DNA of 64,000 nt from NCBI RefSeq assembly GCF_001039355.2, contig NW_019775569.1:876712-940711 (forward strand), in the 5' to 3' direction. The stretch's first letter is position 1; the number at the start of each line of letters is the position of its first letter. Under the pieces are notes generated by a model. That model was not told where the DNA came from. It was given only the letters and a program-made list of their open reading frames with translations, and searched no databases. Below are positions 36,770 to 49,065 of the stretch, one piece after another. Origin of the DNA: Lingula anatina (taxonomy: Eukaryota; Brachiopoda; Lingulata; Lingulida; Lingulidae). A program made the position numbers and the translations under genes.

Positions 36770-38263
36770 TTAACTAACCAAGTGCTGATCTGGATATCTT
36801 GGGTTTTCAATCACCCCTTTTCCAAATTTTAACTCCAAGAAATCCTTCACATTATTAGGTGCAGAAGCATTTATCCCTGCAAATAAAATTTTAGTCAGTG
36901 GTTTTAAAAAATGTTCTGGAAACTCTGTATCCTGCCTGTGAGAAGCAAACCAAGTGTCTTTTGTCATTATGCCATTTTTGGGGTAAAAAGGAAATATATC
37001 TATATGAAGATGATTAACTTCGCTGTACTGCACCCGCATAAAATCCCCCTCTCTGGCCTTCTCCCACACAAACCCTTTATCATCTACATAAGGTCCAGAG
37101 AGCACATCATGCAGGTATTTACATTTGTCAATATCTTCCTTGTATATACCTATATCAGTATCATAATCCCAGGGTATTATGTCTCCATGCCTGGCAGCTC
37201 CCAATAAACTGCCGCCTTCCAACCAGTACCTCACACCAGCTTTATCAAATATCGAGACAACATGTTTTAAAATCTCTCTTAAATTTTTCAAGCAGCAAGG
37301 TGGAGTCCATCTTTTTGCATAGATATACTCTGGCATGTCATTGATCACTGTTCCAAAACACCTGGGTGTATCTTTACTGCAGCCATACCACTCTGTTTTC
37401 CAGTCTGGTTGAATTACTTGTTTTATTCCAAAACTTTTATACATAAGTTTCAGTCTTTCTTTGTGGTGCTTCTTATGTTTCCACAAATTATGTCCATCTT
37501 TAAAATGGAGTTTTAAAGAAAGAACAAAAATACTAGAGTCATGGAGCACCTTCCATCCATGCAGAGATGTTTGAATAAACAGAGATTCTGGGAATGGTCT
37601 GGTAAATGGATGAGATAAGTTAAAGAAATCTTGAGTCTTCATCAAGAGTAACTGCTGTCCCTTATACCCTGTGCACAATTTTTCATTCCCAAAGCTGTAT
37701 TTCAAGCTCCACTTTAAAACATCAAAATCAATATTCAAACATTGTACGCTTTCCTGTTTTATTCCTCCACTAACTATCTTCATCCTAGAATCAGAGGCCG
37801 ATTCTAGGATTTGAATCATCTGAAGAAAAGAATATTTTGGGATAGAAACCACACCATCAGGCACAAATAAAACATATTCACTTCTTATGAGTCTTTCTGG
37901 TTTGAAAAGACTAGAAGGATTCTCAGGGTATGCATTCAGTACAGTATAATGGACACGATTGCTCTTGGGTAAATTCAAAGGAGGATACACAGGATTATCA
38001 GCAACAACAAGAATATCCATGTTTGCTGACCAGTCCAGCAGACCTGCCACCATTTCTGAAACTGTATTGTCAAAGTCCTCAAATTCTCTGATAATAATAG
38101 TAAATGACTTATCAAAGGTCCTTTTTTGGTGTTCGGGAGTTTGAGATAATTCCTCTTTTGCCTTGCTGTTTGCACAATTAAGTAGACTTGACAAGTACCA
38201 AAGCCCAAAGATGTTAGTGATGAGTGCACTGGTAATTAAAATTTGGTGTTTTTTTATCCTCAT
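36770..38263 (-). CDS. FKRP: Fukutin-related protein (ribitol-5-phosphate transferase)
   Basis: A single coding exon of 497 residues (human FKRP has 495). FKRP adds ribitol-5-phosphate from CDP-ribitol to the core-M3 glycan of alpha-dystroglycan in the Golgi. Seen here: a short cytoplasmic N-terminus, a signal anchor at about residues 8-28, a stem/GT-like region (REFEDFDN, VPDG), then the LicD-type catalytic domain. Zinc-binding cysteines are all present: C295 and C302 (WYGCSKDTPRCFG) and C323-C324 (TPPCC). So are GGSLLGAARHGDIIPWDYD with acidic residues D366, D368 and D370, and the late VQYSEVNHLHIDIFPFYP and FPEHF blocks. I chose the ATG at 38261-38263. The in-frame ATG at 38302 falls inside the intron, because a good acceptor (tttatttttcag) ends at 38288. 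A stop after QHLVS matches the family end. Confidence 0.95.
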   Translation of the reverse strand: MRIKKHQILITSALITNIFGLWYLSSLLNCANSKAKEELSQTPEHQKRTFDKSFTIIIREFEDFDNTVSEMVAGLLDWSANMDILVVADNPVYPPLNLPKSNRVHYTVLNAYPENPSSLFKPERLIRSEYVLFVPDGVVSIPKYSFLQMIQILESASDSRMKIVSGGIKQESVQCLNIDFDVLKWSLKYSFGNEKLCTGYKGQQLLLMKTQDFFNLSHPFTRPFPESLFIQTSLHGWKVLHDSSIFVLSLKLHFKDGHNLWKHKKHHKERLKLMYKSFGIKQVIQPDWKTEWYGCSKDTPRCFGTVINDMPEYIYAKRWTPPCCLKNLREILKHVVSIFDKAGVRYWLEGGSLLGAARHGDIIPWDYDTDIGIYKEDIDKCKYLHDVLSGPYVDDKGFVWEKAREGDFMRVQYSEVNHLHIDIFPFYPKNGIMTKDTWFASHRQDTEFPEHFLKPLTKILFAGINASAPNNVKDFLELKFGKGVIENPRYPDQHLVS

Positions 38264-38676
38264 TGTTTTTTTTCTCTTCACAAATCCCTGAAAAATAAAC
38301 ATAATCCTGATGATTTAGTAGTAACGTATCTCAAATTTTAATATTATATCTCAAATTTAAAATTCTTTTCTATTCTTAAATAAACATTCATGTCATTGGA
38401 CTAGGATAACAGACCGTTTACTACACAATGTATTAGTCATCAAAAGATACGAGTGCATTCAAGGTTAACTTGCAGTCGAATTTACAAACATTGCACTGTT
38501 CGACTACCTAGGCTAGGAGATTTTGAGATTTTGGGTGCTTACCATGAGATCAGTGCACCTTTTCAGTCGCTATCAAAACAATACCTGAATTTGAAACAGA
38601 ATGACTTACTTTCGACCTCTTTTTGTGGGGGATATTTCCTCATTAATAGACAATCAATTGCATTTTTGCCACTTAC

Positions 38677-38713
38677 GAAGTAGCTGGGATGCGCTAGTAA
38701 TGGGCGCCGCCAT
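38677..38713 (-). promoter_or_regulatory. FKRP leader exon 3' part with upstream ORF start
   Basis: On the minus strand the sequence AAAATGGCGGCGCCCATTAC, a YY1-like start-site motif, is followed 27 bases later by a perfect donor (cttc|gtaagt, exon end 38677). Joined to the acceptor at 38287 it forms a two-exon leader for FKRP. The ATG at 38711-38713 would open a 31-codon frame that overlaps the FKRP start codon out of frame and ends inside it. It is therefore an upstream ORF that could dampen translation. The transcription start itself is inferred. Confidence 0.55.
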
Positions 38714-38763
38714 TTTTTTTTGCTCTTTCAAGAACGGCGCCGATATGACAAAACTTAGTTCGC

Positions 38764-41700
38764 TTGCAAGATAAGACCTGGCATTTATTAATTTTTTATA
38801 ACATAGGTTGGAGGGAAGGGTCGGCCAAGAATCAGTAATGAAATGATATAGAGGGCAAAGATATATTTTATTTAATGATAATGGTTTATTTTTATAAGTA
38901 AAACAAACATGTAAATCATACAAAACACTGACTTATTTATTATTCCAATAGCAAAATGCATAAGTACCCGGTATATAATATATTAAATAAAAAGTAACTG
39001 CACAGACATTTGATCATTATAATCCATACATATTTTAAGTAAGTCACAACCTGGTGGCTAATTACGTTACTCCCCAATCGGCCTATTCACCAGGCATTTC
39101 ACCATCCTGGCAATCAAATACAATGGTGTACACAACTGTGTGAAACATTAGTACCAAATATTAAATCACACAGTCTCTGGTGTAATGAAACCGTAAACTA
39201 CAGGTAAAACAAGTGTATGGTGGATAATACTGACGTGTTACCAGTATGTTACTTCCATGTGTCTGTCAATTTCTTCTGACACAGTTTAACCAATTAATTT
39301 TGCCAATACCAATGTCCCCAGCAGTTCTAGGATAAAATTGAGTTCTTTTCTTCCTCCTATGATATAATTATTCACGATAAGATGGTATCTTTAAAATATA
39401 CCTCATTTATTTTCTGTAGTACACCTAAGATTTCTTCCATAAACAGAGTGACATATTGCTTTCAAAAGCTCCCACATGGACTTTTCTCACATTTATCGCA
39501 AAAAATCAATATGGAATAATTGCATCGTGATGGTAATGAAAAATTGTAATAAATACTTGGTGCACCTACAGTACATGCAATCAATTACTGCACAAAAGAA
39601 ACTAAGTTTCTGTTTAAGAAATTTGGCATAAATGAAGTTTGAATTGCAGTGAGCATTATGATATCGAAGTATATTGCAACATTTCTTTTTAACATGTTAA
39701 CACAAAAAACTAAGCAATTAAATCTAAGCATAAGTTTTCTCTTTATGTCTTCTGAAAACCATTAACCAGGTAAACAAACAGCCAGCTTAGTAATTGTTTT
39801 GTTTTATCTCTGTTGCAATAATTAGAATGGCTATCCCCTAATTCCTCAGGTTGTCAAAATAACTTATCAATAAACAAGTCCCTCTGGTGTATTAATTTTA
39901 AGTATAGAAAAATTTTCATTTTCCAGGGAATTTCAATACTTTCTCTTGATCACCAGATCCAAACATTATCCTGTTCACTGAATTACAATCCATAAACCCA
40001 TTTTTGCAGTTTTAATAGACTAGTTTTTGGAGTAATTCTCTTTATTATTTTGCTGTATGACGGTCTAATATTCATTGTGTGTCTTAACGCAGAGCATGCA
40101 TTTCCTTGAAATCTCCCACAATTTATGGACATTGAAACATAAGTGTCTTAATCCTGTGATGACAGATTCCATTATCGGTACGGCAAATGTTAGTAAAATT
40201 ATACAATACTCATCTGTCAGAGCCAAGTATGAGTGATCAAGAAAGACTATCATATCATGTTGGTTGCCAGGAGTAATAATCATGACTCACCTTGAATAAA
40301 TATTAAGAAGGTAGTTCACATATGGCAACAGGTAATTATCGTTATGCTGGAAAATAGTTGCAAATAGCTCCAATGTCTAAATAATACATACAAATAATTT
40401 TTCACTTCTTTTATTCCTGACCAGTTTTTTTTTTCAAATCTACTATAACTATTCAGAATATGTAACTTTAAATACTCATTTCTGTCTCAAAGAATTTATC
40501 TGTTAAGTTTAGTTTTTTGCCACAGTATCCAACAAAATTCAACTTCAATACTGTTAAGTTGCAAGTCCAAAATGATGGTATTGTCCACTGTTTATTTCTG
40601 GCAAGTCACTGTAGAAATCTACAAATGATAAATACAGTAACACTCCTTTGCTGTATGTATTCAAAATAGTTCTGCATTTCAGAATAATTATGGCAATAAA
40701 TTTACTGCATAATTCATGGGTTTGAAAATTTACTGATTAGATCTCATAAGTAGTGATGCTACCTTAACCTTTTTGTTCTGTGATGATAACTAAGATAAAT
40801 ATGTCAGCCTAAGCCCTTTTATTGAAAAATTTTGAAAATAACTTATTTTGATTCTGTCTCCAGATTTCAGTGCATATTCCTAGTATTCAAAATGAAAGAC
40901 GTGAAAAATATATATTTGTATACTGTAATCCATGATTTTAAATATACTAAACTTTTTTTTCAATTGTTCTGTAAATTAATATTTGAGATAAAATAATTAT
41001 CATATTTTAAATGAGATATTTTCCTTCAGAAAAATATATATACTACAGGTATAACATGACTGTGTTACTGAAAAAATACAAGTCCCTGCAATGCATACAG
41101 ATTGTAAACAGGAGACTGGGAACTTGGTGCATCAGTATAGTGTTCAACAGAATTTCAATCCAAATCAATTACATCTTCCAAGGGAAAGAAATCTTCAGTG
41201 ACAGTAACCAGATACATCTTACCCAGAGCTGTGGAGACACATCTGTCAATCACAAATTCAATTTCTTTTTGTGAATTTCCCAATGACTCTTTTAAAGACA
41301 GTGAAGATTTGAATATTTAATAAATTACCTATAACAAAAGAAATTGTGCTCCAGATTTGCATATGCACTTTTTGATCTTATTAGTCAAAATTTAGTGATT
41401 TAAAAACTTGATATCTTGAAAAAGGTGATTTTGTCCACACAACATCAGTTTGTCAGGTTAAATGTAGGTTTTTTTGAAGAAGCTCCTTAGCCTAGAATGA
41501 CTGTCACAAGCCAAAACTTCATAAACAGGAAATTTGCAAATAATTCCTAGCTGTCAAATCCTCAGCTATTAGTCTTCACCTGACATTTAAATGAAATACA
41601 TGCATTAAGGATTTGTATTGTGAACTAAATTTATGTTTCCATACATCTTGGTAATCTAGCTTTAGTGGTAACAAAAGATGGTAAAGCCACCACAAAAACC

Positions 41701-41936
41701 ATATGTAGATGCTTCAGCCTGCATAAAATATCCCCTTGCTTGGTATCACTTTCATAAAACCTTACAACTGACAGCCTGGATTCCAACAATTGCTTAATTC
41801 AATAAAGGTCCTGTCACTTGAGTATTCATTTCTTTCTATATTTGTAACCTTAAAGAATTCACAATAAGTCATATGCCAATAGAGGATGAATCATCTCCAA
41901 GTCCCAAACATAAGCCAATGCATGTCCTGAAGTGGC
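38764..41936. other. AT-rich stretch between FKRP promoter and TNFAIP8-like stop
   Basis: There is no coding signature on either strand. Part is probably the 3' UTR of the TNFAIP8-like gene, which is transcribed leftwards; candidate AATAAA signals on the minus strand occur about 1.1 kb beyond its stop (plus-strand TTTATT near 40818). No TIR element was noticed. Confidence 0.45.
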
Positions 41937-42517
41937 TCAAATAGTTCCATCTTCCATCATTTTGTGGAGATCATTCACAACTTGTCCCAAGGAATCCCTG
42001 TACACACTGTCCATTCTAAACACAGTTTCCAGAAACTCTGGGTCTGAGAAGAAGTCAAAGACATGATTTAAACGAGTATGAGATTTATCTGTGAGGTGGC
42101 GTCTAATCAACTGAGTCAACATTGCATGGCATTCTCTGAGATTCCTTGAAAGAAAATTTTTATCAAATGAGAATTCAACCTCGAAGAAACTCATCACAGT
42201 CATTGCACAAGTGTGAAACTTTTTCTTAAATCTCTCAGCAAGTGCTAGCTCTTCAGCATCAAATTGATCATTCCTGTACAAAATCCCTATCTTAATAACA
42301 ATTTTGATAATGTCCTTGAGAAGTTTTTCTCCTTCTTTTTTGCTTTTGGTGTAATCCTTGAGTATAAAGAATAACTGGTCTAGCATATGGCCCGTGGTGT
42401 CATCTATGAACACTTTGGCTATCTTCTTACTAGCCAGCTTCCCCATTAGCTTCTTCTGTGCTCTCAGGCCAAGGCCCTTGGAGTTAAACCCCGCACCTGG
42501 TACAGTCTGGTCTGACA
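41937..42517 (-). CDS. TNFAIP8/TIPE family protein, main coding exon
   Basis: The exon encodes about 192 residues plus stop, close to the full family length (about 190). Recognisable blocks include FNSKGLGLRAQKK, the IDD..G.MLDQLF helix, KIVIKIGILYRN, LAERFKKKFH.CAMT, FDKNFLSRNLRECH, RRHLTDKSH.R and FDFFSDPEFL. These helices form the hollow TIPE fold, which binds phosphoinositides; family members act in apoptosis, immune homeostasis and lipid transfer. The minus-strand acceptor (ttttatttag) leaves the first codon split as N|TG, so the ATG or the first few residues come from an upstream exon I could not identify, as in vertebrate TNFAIP8 isoforms. Vertebrate subtype (TNFAIP8 versus L1-L3) cannot be assigned. 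Confidence 0.92.
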
Positions 42518-45047
42518 CTAAATAAAATAAAAATAATAAAATTGTTTACTCTCTCTCTCTCCCTCTCTTTCTCTCTGAGTATATGTGTGTGTGTGTTGGG
42601 AAGAGGGGCATGCATACTTATCTTTTTACTTTTATGGTAAAACTCGAAAATTTAGTGGGTCTCTTGTTGGAAGACAATTCACCGCCAACAATTTTTTTTC
42701 ACTTTGAAAATTTTGTAAAACTTGAAAATGGGCTTCTCGTTTTTTTTTTGTTTTTTTTTTTTTTGAAAAGTTTGCCACCTTACATGGTCTTGTAGGATTC
42801 ACACATATTAAAATATCAATTTATTTTCAAATGACAAAATGTTAAAATTTACTTTCTTTTTAGTAAGTCGTCATGATACTACAATTGCTTTTATATAAAA
42901 AACTGAAAGATGTCAAATCTTGGTCTTACATCTAAAATGAATGCCCGCATGTTTTTGACACTTTTTTCAACTTTGTTTTTGGGTGAATGATTTTGCTTTA
43001 CTTCTTACGTTACTACTGAATGGAGGTGAGTAACTGCACAGTTATCATAGTTTATTCTGTTGGCACTATATCCCAAGAAAGTACAAATAGTCTTTTTTTC
43101 AGCTGTTAAATATTTCTTTTATCACAGGAATGCTAACTAGTATCTTTTTTACTTTGCAATAAAGTTAACATGCAAAATGCACTCAATATTCTATCACACT
43201 GTAAACTACATCACATTGAAATAACAATGTTAAAATCACCAGTGATCAAAATTCCATCTGTCTAAACTACAAAATCTCAGGAGTCGCCCATTTGATTTCT
43301 GATATTGCTCTGATTGGCGACTTTTTGTCTGGGGAGTCCCATTTAACTGCCTTCAAACTTATAGTGCATGAAGTACCATGCAGACACATACATGTATGTA
43401 TACACTATAATTATGATGATTATGAGGTACACACTACTTTTTGCACCACATCTAGTGTCCATCATCATAGCATATTCTGCACTTTAAAAACCTGAAATGA
43501 CAGTGCAATAATATAGCACAACTTGAAAATATGCCCAAAACTATTTAAGATTTCTGTTGTTGGAGTTTTTGAAATAAATTTTGAGACCGGGCAAAATAGA
43601 ATATCTAGCTTTAAAACAGATGCCTCTGAAGTGAGACAAAAAAGGGAATATGAAAACATCTACCTGATCTTGGAAGATCTCAATATAATGTTATATAGAA
43701 GTGCTTGCATGTTGATGAAGAAGAATTCATGTTTATCAAATGCCATGACTAAATCTGAGCATGCCTTTTAATAACTGCATGAGGCACAACCCATAGCATC
43801 AATAACTTTTATGCTTCATGTGTTTCAAATTTATTGAATTTGTGTCTTTTGTAATCCTCCCATACACGCCATTCTAATCCAATGTAATTCTTTGTGTTTA
43901 GCAAATTTAAACTGCATTGTTAAACAGGGCCTTTTTGTAGTCAGTGGTTAAAATGTAAAAAATTCTTAGTGCTAAAAAGATTATGATGTAATGTAAATAA
44001 AATTGGATCTCATACTTATGATCCAGTATGAAATTCAATTTCCTTTCCACCACGATCTCAGTTTAAAACAACTGGATGAATCAAAACAATCACTTTGATT
44101 TCTTAATACTACCAAGAATAAGTTACAATACTAAACAAACAAAAAAGCAGAAAACATTAACTTCAAAGATTCATGTAGAATTTTTAATTGCTAAAAAGAA
44201 ACTGTTTAAAAGAAATGTATCTGCATTTCAACATTCTCAACATAATTTGGGTCAAAAACAAAACTTACTCCTGTCCTACTTTCTCCACAAAGAATCCACA
44301 AATATTGTTGTACTGCCAGTTGAAGTTAGACCAGTCTATCAAGATGCAATCATCACATAATACATCTGGGAGTTACGGCTGAAATGAGATCAACTCAAAC
44401 AATTAGAGTGTTTATGCAAAAATCACATATGTGATATATAATTTTTGAAACTAAAACCACAGCACAAAAGTATGCAACTCCAAAAATGTTTCAAATAAAA
44501 CAATAAGTAGTGAAAATCTATGAGCATGAGCACACAAGCAAATAGGTCTCTTAAAAGTGATGCCCTTCATTACTTGCATACTAATGACACTAACCTGATC
44601 CCTTAACAATATGTCTAAAATGTTGCTAGATTTAGTGTTATATCCACCCTGATTATCTCAGACTCTAAGCAGCCTAGTTATTAATCTACAATGCCAGCTA
44701 TAATCAATAGCTTAGGAAATGCAGGATGAACATCATCACCGTCCTACCAGTTCAATCCAGGCTCACTGCAAGCTTATTTTCCATAGAGATGATGGCGAGA
44801 CAGCCAGGTACATTGACTGTAATAACACGAACCATTTTCAAACTCATTAGTGTGCAGTGTCATGAAAATTGATAAAGGAGTAAAACCACAAACCAATTTA
44901 GGCCACTTATGCTGCACAGTTAAGTAAACAGATGAATTTAGCTGGGTTTGTCTGGGGCAGTATAAAAGCAAAAAAATTCATAATAAATTTCATTCCAATT
45001 AAGGACACCATCTGTGGCCTATTTGCATGAAAATAATAAATAAACTA

Positions 45048-45581
45048 GAAAAGCACTCAGAGAGTGAAGACCTCCACCAAGGCAAGCCAATTCTCACGAT
45101 TATTAATTATTAATCAACGTAGATATGGAGCCAAGAGTAGATTTTCATCTTAATAATTTAAAAAAAATTGTTTTGACAGTAGGACTCAATCTTGGACTGC
45201 TTGCATGTTAGGTTCCTACTCTAGCCATTGAGTCCATGGACCCTCTGCCAATAAGAAAACTTAAAATGTTTACCATTAAAAAGAGTCTAGACTCTCGTGT
45301 AGCTTCAACACAGTGCATGAGTGACAGGATGAGCAGAGGTAATGGTGCATGCATGACAGGACAGACAGAGGAGATGGACGCAAACATAGACTGTAAAATG
45401 CAGCATTTCACTGGTATAAACAGGTATCATGCTAATTTGTATCATTCCCAAAAATTTAATCTTTTTTTTTGGTCCATTTGAGACCTATCCTGAAAATTTC
45501 ATGAAAATCAGTCCCTAAATTTTTGCATAATGCAGTTACCAGACAAAAACAACCAAAAACAAACAAACAAACAAACAAACT
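45048..45581. repeat. SINE-like repeat with tRNA-like head and (AAAC)n tail
   Basis: Read on the minus strand, 45178-45245 resembles a tRNA. A TGGCTAGAGTAGG box-A-like stretch is followed about 30 bases later by AGATTGAGTCCT, box-B-like. From there the minus strand continues to a GGTGGAGGTCTTCACTCTCT core ending near 45048. At the other side, 45460-45581 runs GAAAATCAGTCCCTAAATTT into an (AAAC)n tail on the plus strand. Similar AGTAAACAGCTTTACTC plus AAAAAGTTATGGATGGAT sequence, in inverse orientation, is at 58775-58825 and, more decayed, near 3680-3715. These may be two abutting dispersed repeats. Confidence 0.5.
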
Positions 45582-46097
45582 AATGGCAAGCAAAACTTTC
45601 TCCTCAGAGGCGATAAATTACACATATTTTCCTAGTACCACTGATAGTTTTTTACTACTTTTGCATCATCATTCTTTTGAATACCTAATTCAAAAGTATG
45701 CTATAAAATACTTTTTGGAACTTATTTCTTTACTTTTCAAATAGTTTAAAAATTAAAAGTATAACAACTGTTCATTTTGGCCAAAAAATGAATATTCCTG
45801 GGGTAAACGACAATTTTCCCATACTAACCAATGGTTAATGAATCCATTTCTACATTAAAAGTTAGTTCCGTTTTTTTTTTTCTAAAAGATTTTTTTTTGT
45901 TATAATCTCTTAAGAGATTATTACAGAGTATAGTTACCTACGGAGGTCACGTGGTCCAATGACAAGCACAAACTTCACAAAAATTATAATAACTGCTGTT
46001 TTTGTGGTAAAATAGAATATATCATATATCTATGAGTTGTTTACAATGTATTAATTGTGAAATATAGATCTCACACGAAGATTTGTTATCCCTTTAA

Positions 46098-47390
46098 CAG
46101 ACTTTACGAAAGGCGTCGGACCGTCGGACATGCCTGGCAAATTTCGTCTCGGTCCGATAAAAAATCCTGTATCGTCGGACCTTATGTCCGGCGAGTTTTC
46201 AAACTGATTGGGAATGTGTAAATATAAGGAATACGTTTCTTTTCTTTTCTGGACGATATATTTTACTTCATTCAAAAAGAGAGACGGGGTGAAAATCTCG
46301 GGGAGTTCACAGCTAATTATACATAATTTATTAACCTCAGTTTCACTCACAAATATTATTTTGTGACTGGCTGAGGTTGGGGGATTCCTGAATGATGTAA
46401 TGTACAGTCTCGTTTTCGGTTTCGTAATACCCCTACACAACAAAATGGCCGCAACACGTGCTCGTGCTATTTGCGTTTTTACAGACTTGATCCTCTGTTT
46501 CTTCAATATCAGTCGTACACAGTACTCATGGATAAGCCTTTTGCTTAGAAATGACGTTGTTGAACTTTAAACACTTCGTTGGTGCAAAGCATGGCAAAAA
46601 TGAAAACGAAGTGAGGAAGAGAAACGGACGTTTAATAAAATTGGAAAGAAGGTAGGCCCTAGCGAACTTATGATCTGTAGGAGAGGAAAATAGTGTGTGC
46701 CGAGTGTCAGGAGTACTATTTTGATCAATAGCAACATAAATGTTACAGCTTTATTACGGGTTCTTAAATTATGGAACATATGTACGAATTTGCATGTACC
46801 GTTCACAACGAGTTGGAGAAAGTGCACATGAACTTGATGAAAGCTCACAGTTTGAGTTTCTTTTTATAAAAAAAAAAGAAATAAAATGAAGAAGGAACTT
46901 AGACTCGTACCGGACATTCCCTGTCAAAGCTTCAATTGGATGAAAGAGACTGCCTTACTGTGCTGATTCAAAATGCATATGTTATTGCCAAAAACAATGT
47001 GTGAAATGGTTGTCTGATTAACAGACATTTTTATGGACATACATTTGATGACTAGCTACACATTCTTCATACTTGTATTGTTTTTAGTCCTTGTGTCATT
47101 CCACAGCGTCTTTTTCATTAAATAAAAAACAACTTGTTATGCAAGTAATTTTTTGCCTATTTTTTTTTCTTTCTTATTTTACTTTTTTACAAATAAACAT
47201 ATATCAAAAATTTAATATTTGATTTAATGTCAATGATTTAAAATGTTGGAAAATACACATGAAAAGATGAATAATGGTTCATATTTCTATTATTTTACTT
47301 CGGTCTGACAGATTTTGTTTCGGTCTGACAGAATTTTCAAGCTTGTCAGACCGAATGTCTGACAGATTTTTTGGCCTTTCGTAAAGTCTG
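46098..47390. mobile_element. 1.3 kb non-autonomous hAT-like transposon
   Basis: The left end CAGACTTTACGAAAGGC and right end GCCTTTCGTAAAGTCTG are perfect 17 bp inverted repeats. CTTTAA lies directly outside both (46092-46097 and 47391-47396), a 6 bp target duplication. Subterminal regions repeat GTCGGACC or GGTCTGACAGA motifs, as hAT transposase-binding repeats often do. Minus-strand ORFs of 151 and 93 codons inside show no transposase motif, so the element appears to depend on a transposase elsewhere. Confidence 0.78.
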
Positions 47391-48884
47391 CTTTAACTTC
47401 CATATTTCTTATTTTGACATACAATCATGCCTAGACCAAACTCATCAATAATATCTCTTCATTGTGAAAGATCACAGAGAGCTATGGCATCAGTATCAAT
47501 TACTAAACTGTCCATGAACGAATGACTACAGATTGCATGGTTGACCTACAGTGACTCATATCAGCTACGTATATATACAGATTTTCTATAGCTGAAAACA
47601 AATTTAGTAGGTTTTTCCCTCCATTTTATGGCAACTAATTTGTTAATTACCCAATCTTGTATAAGGTTGACAAGTTTTGTCTTAGATTAATCCATTGAAT
47701 AAATTACATAACCTTACATCCAGATTAATACTTGAATCATATATTACTTGATTTATATAACATGATATTATTTAGTTATTCCATAAAAGGTGGTGAAAAA
47801 GGCCTATAAAAATCTGAGGCACTGGTTTCACTCACATGCATCTAACTTAACAGTCATGTGCCTTTAAAGGTAATCTATAGATACAAGATTGTCTTAGCCA
47901 AAATTAATTTTCCTTTGGGTAAAAAAGCAATTTCCTCCTACTCACGGAACTTTCCTTGACCTGCACTTGGATTTTTTTTCCATTTTTAATTTTAAAGAGC
48001 ATATCAAACACTTTTCTAGTGAATAAAACAGAAAAAAATACACAAATACCACTTTCACAACATCAAACACTCCAAATAGACAAGATCTATTTCAGATTCA
48101 ATTCCATACTCACGTCCAGTCAGCAGAAATAAGGAACTAAAAATTGCATTCACATCCGGCATCCCTTCTTTTCCATCTTTTCACATTAACATCCTGCATC
48201 CTTTCCAATCTTTGAGTGGTGTGTGTCACATGACTAAGATACTAGCCAGAGAACTGCTTTACAGAGTACATTATGATTTACACTGCATGTTACATACATG
48301 TACCTCGGCTGTGCAAAATGTGTTGCTCAAATCTATCGTGTATTGCTACTTTTCACTGCAATCAAACTGCACAACAGAGAAACATCTAGCACAATCCATA
48401 ACACCATTTTCAACGCTAAATATGATCTCAATCAGTCGAAATAAATATTTAAAAGATACATTTACAACTTCTCATTATGAACTACTATCTATCAGTGAAA
48501 GCCAAGTGAGGAGGTGTATTATATGCCACATGAGACTAGTCAATATGGCAGTTACTGCAAAGAGGGATAAAAAAATGAAGGGAGCCTGATACTGCAAGAA
48601 GCAGGAGTAATAACAAAGAGGCTACAGGCCTATGTCTAAAGTTAAAAACAGAGGAAAATGCAAGAAATGTGAGACCTTGCACTGAGGTAATGTTGAGAGA
48701 AGCGACGACCACAGTGGTGTAGTCTGTCTCCTGTAGCAGTCAGAACATTAGTTATTGTAAAAGGTATGAGCACTGTGAAAGAATTGCATGTGCGAATCAT
48801 GTCCAAAAACAATCAAACATAAAACTGAACACAAAAATGGCAAAAAAACAACAAAATTTCCTTTTTGATGCCAAATTACTTGAT

Positions 48885-49065
48885 CGGAAAAGGGTATGAA
48901 AGATGTAACAATTACTTTAATTACCTTGTAACTAAAATCGCCACTACTTGATTGGAAAAAAAAAGTAAAATATTAAACTAAAATTGCCTTTACTTGATTG
49001 GAAAAGGGTTATAATGGCACTGTAATTATAAACTTCTTTACTTGATTGGCAGGGCATAGTAAAAG
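48885..49065. repeat. Degenerate tandem repeat around ACTTGATTGGAAAAGGG
   Basis: Four copies of a TTACTTGATTGGAAAAGGG-like core recur at spacings of about 45-60 bases, with A-rich filler between them. Confidence 0.5.

Noticed and set aside
38264-38302. In-frame ATG 13 codons upstream as the FKRP start
   Set aside because: The first part of this extension reads ATGTTTATTTTTCAG on the minus strand, which is a splice acceptor; the next ATG gives 497 residues, matching the family length and placing the signal anchor correctly.
42516-42518. GTG as a start codon of the TNFAIP8-like protein
   Set aside because: The G belongs to the acceptor AG of a minus-strand intron (ttttatttag). The first codon is split, so its first base comes from another exon.
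45178-45245. Functional tRNA gene on the minus strand
   Set aside because: Box A and box B are recognisable but degenerate, the acceptor stem does not pair, and it adjoins repeat sequence; a SINE head is more likely.
44774-46000. CRISPR array or bacterial insertion sequence
   Set aside because: Repeats in the window are not regularly spaced with unique spacers, and gene structure is eukaryotic throughout.
46051-46506. 151-codon minus-strand ORF
   Set aside because: It runs across the terminal repeat of the hAT-like element and has no domain features; it is probably a chance ORF in transposon sequence.
48212-48589. 125-codon plus-strand ORF
   Set aside because: No recognisable family, low-complexity-free but composition typical of translated intergenic DNA, and no splice context.
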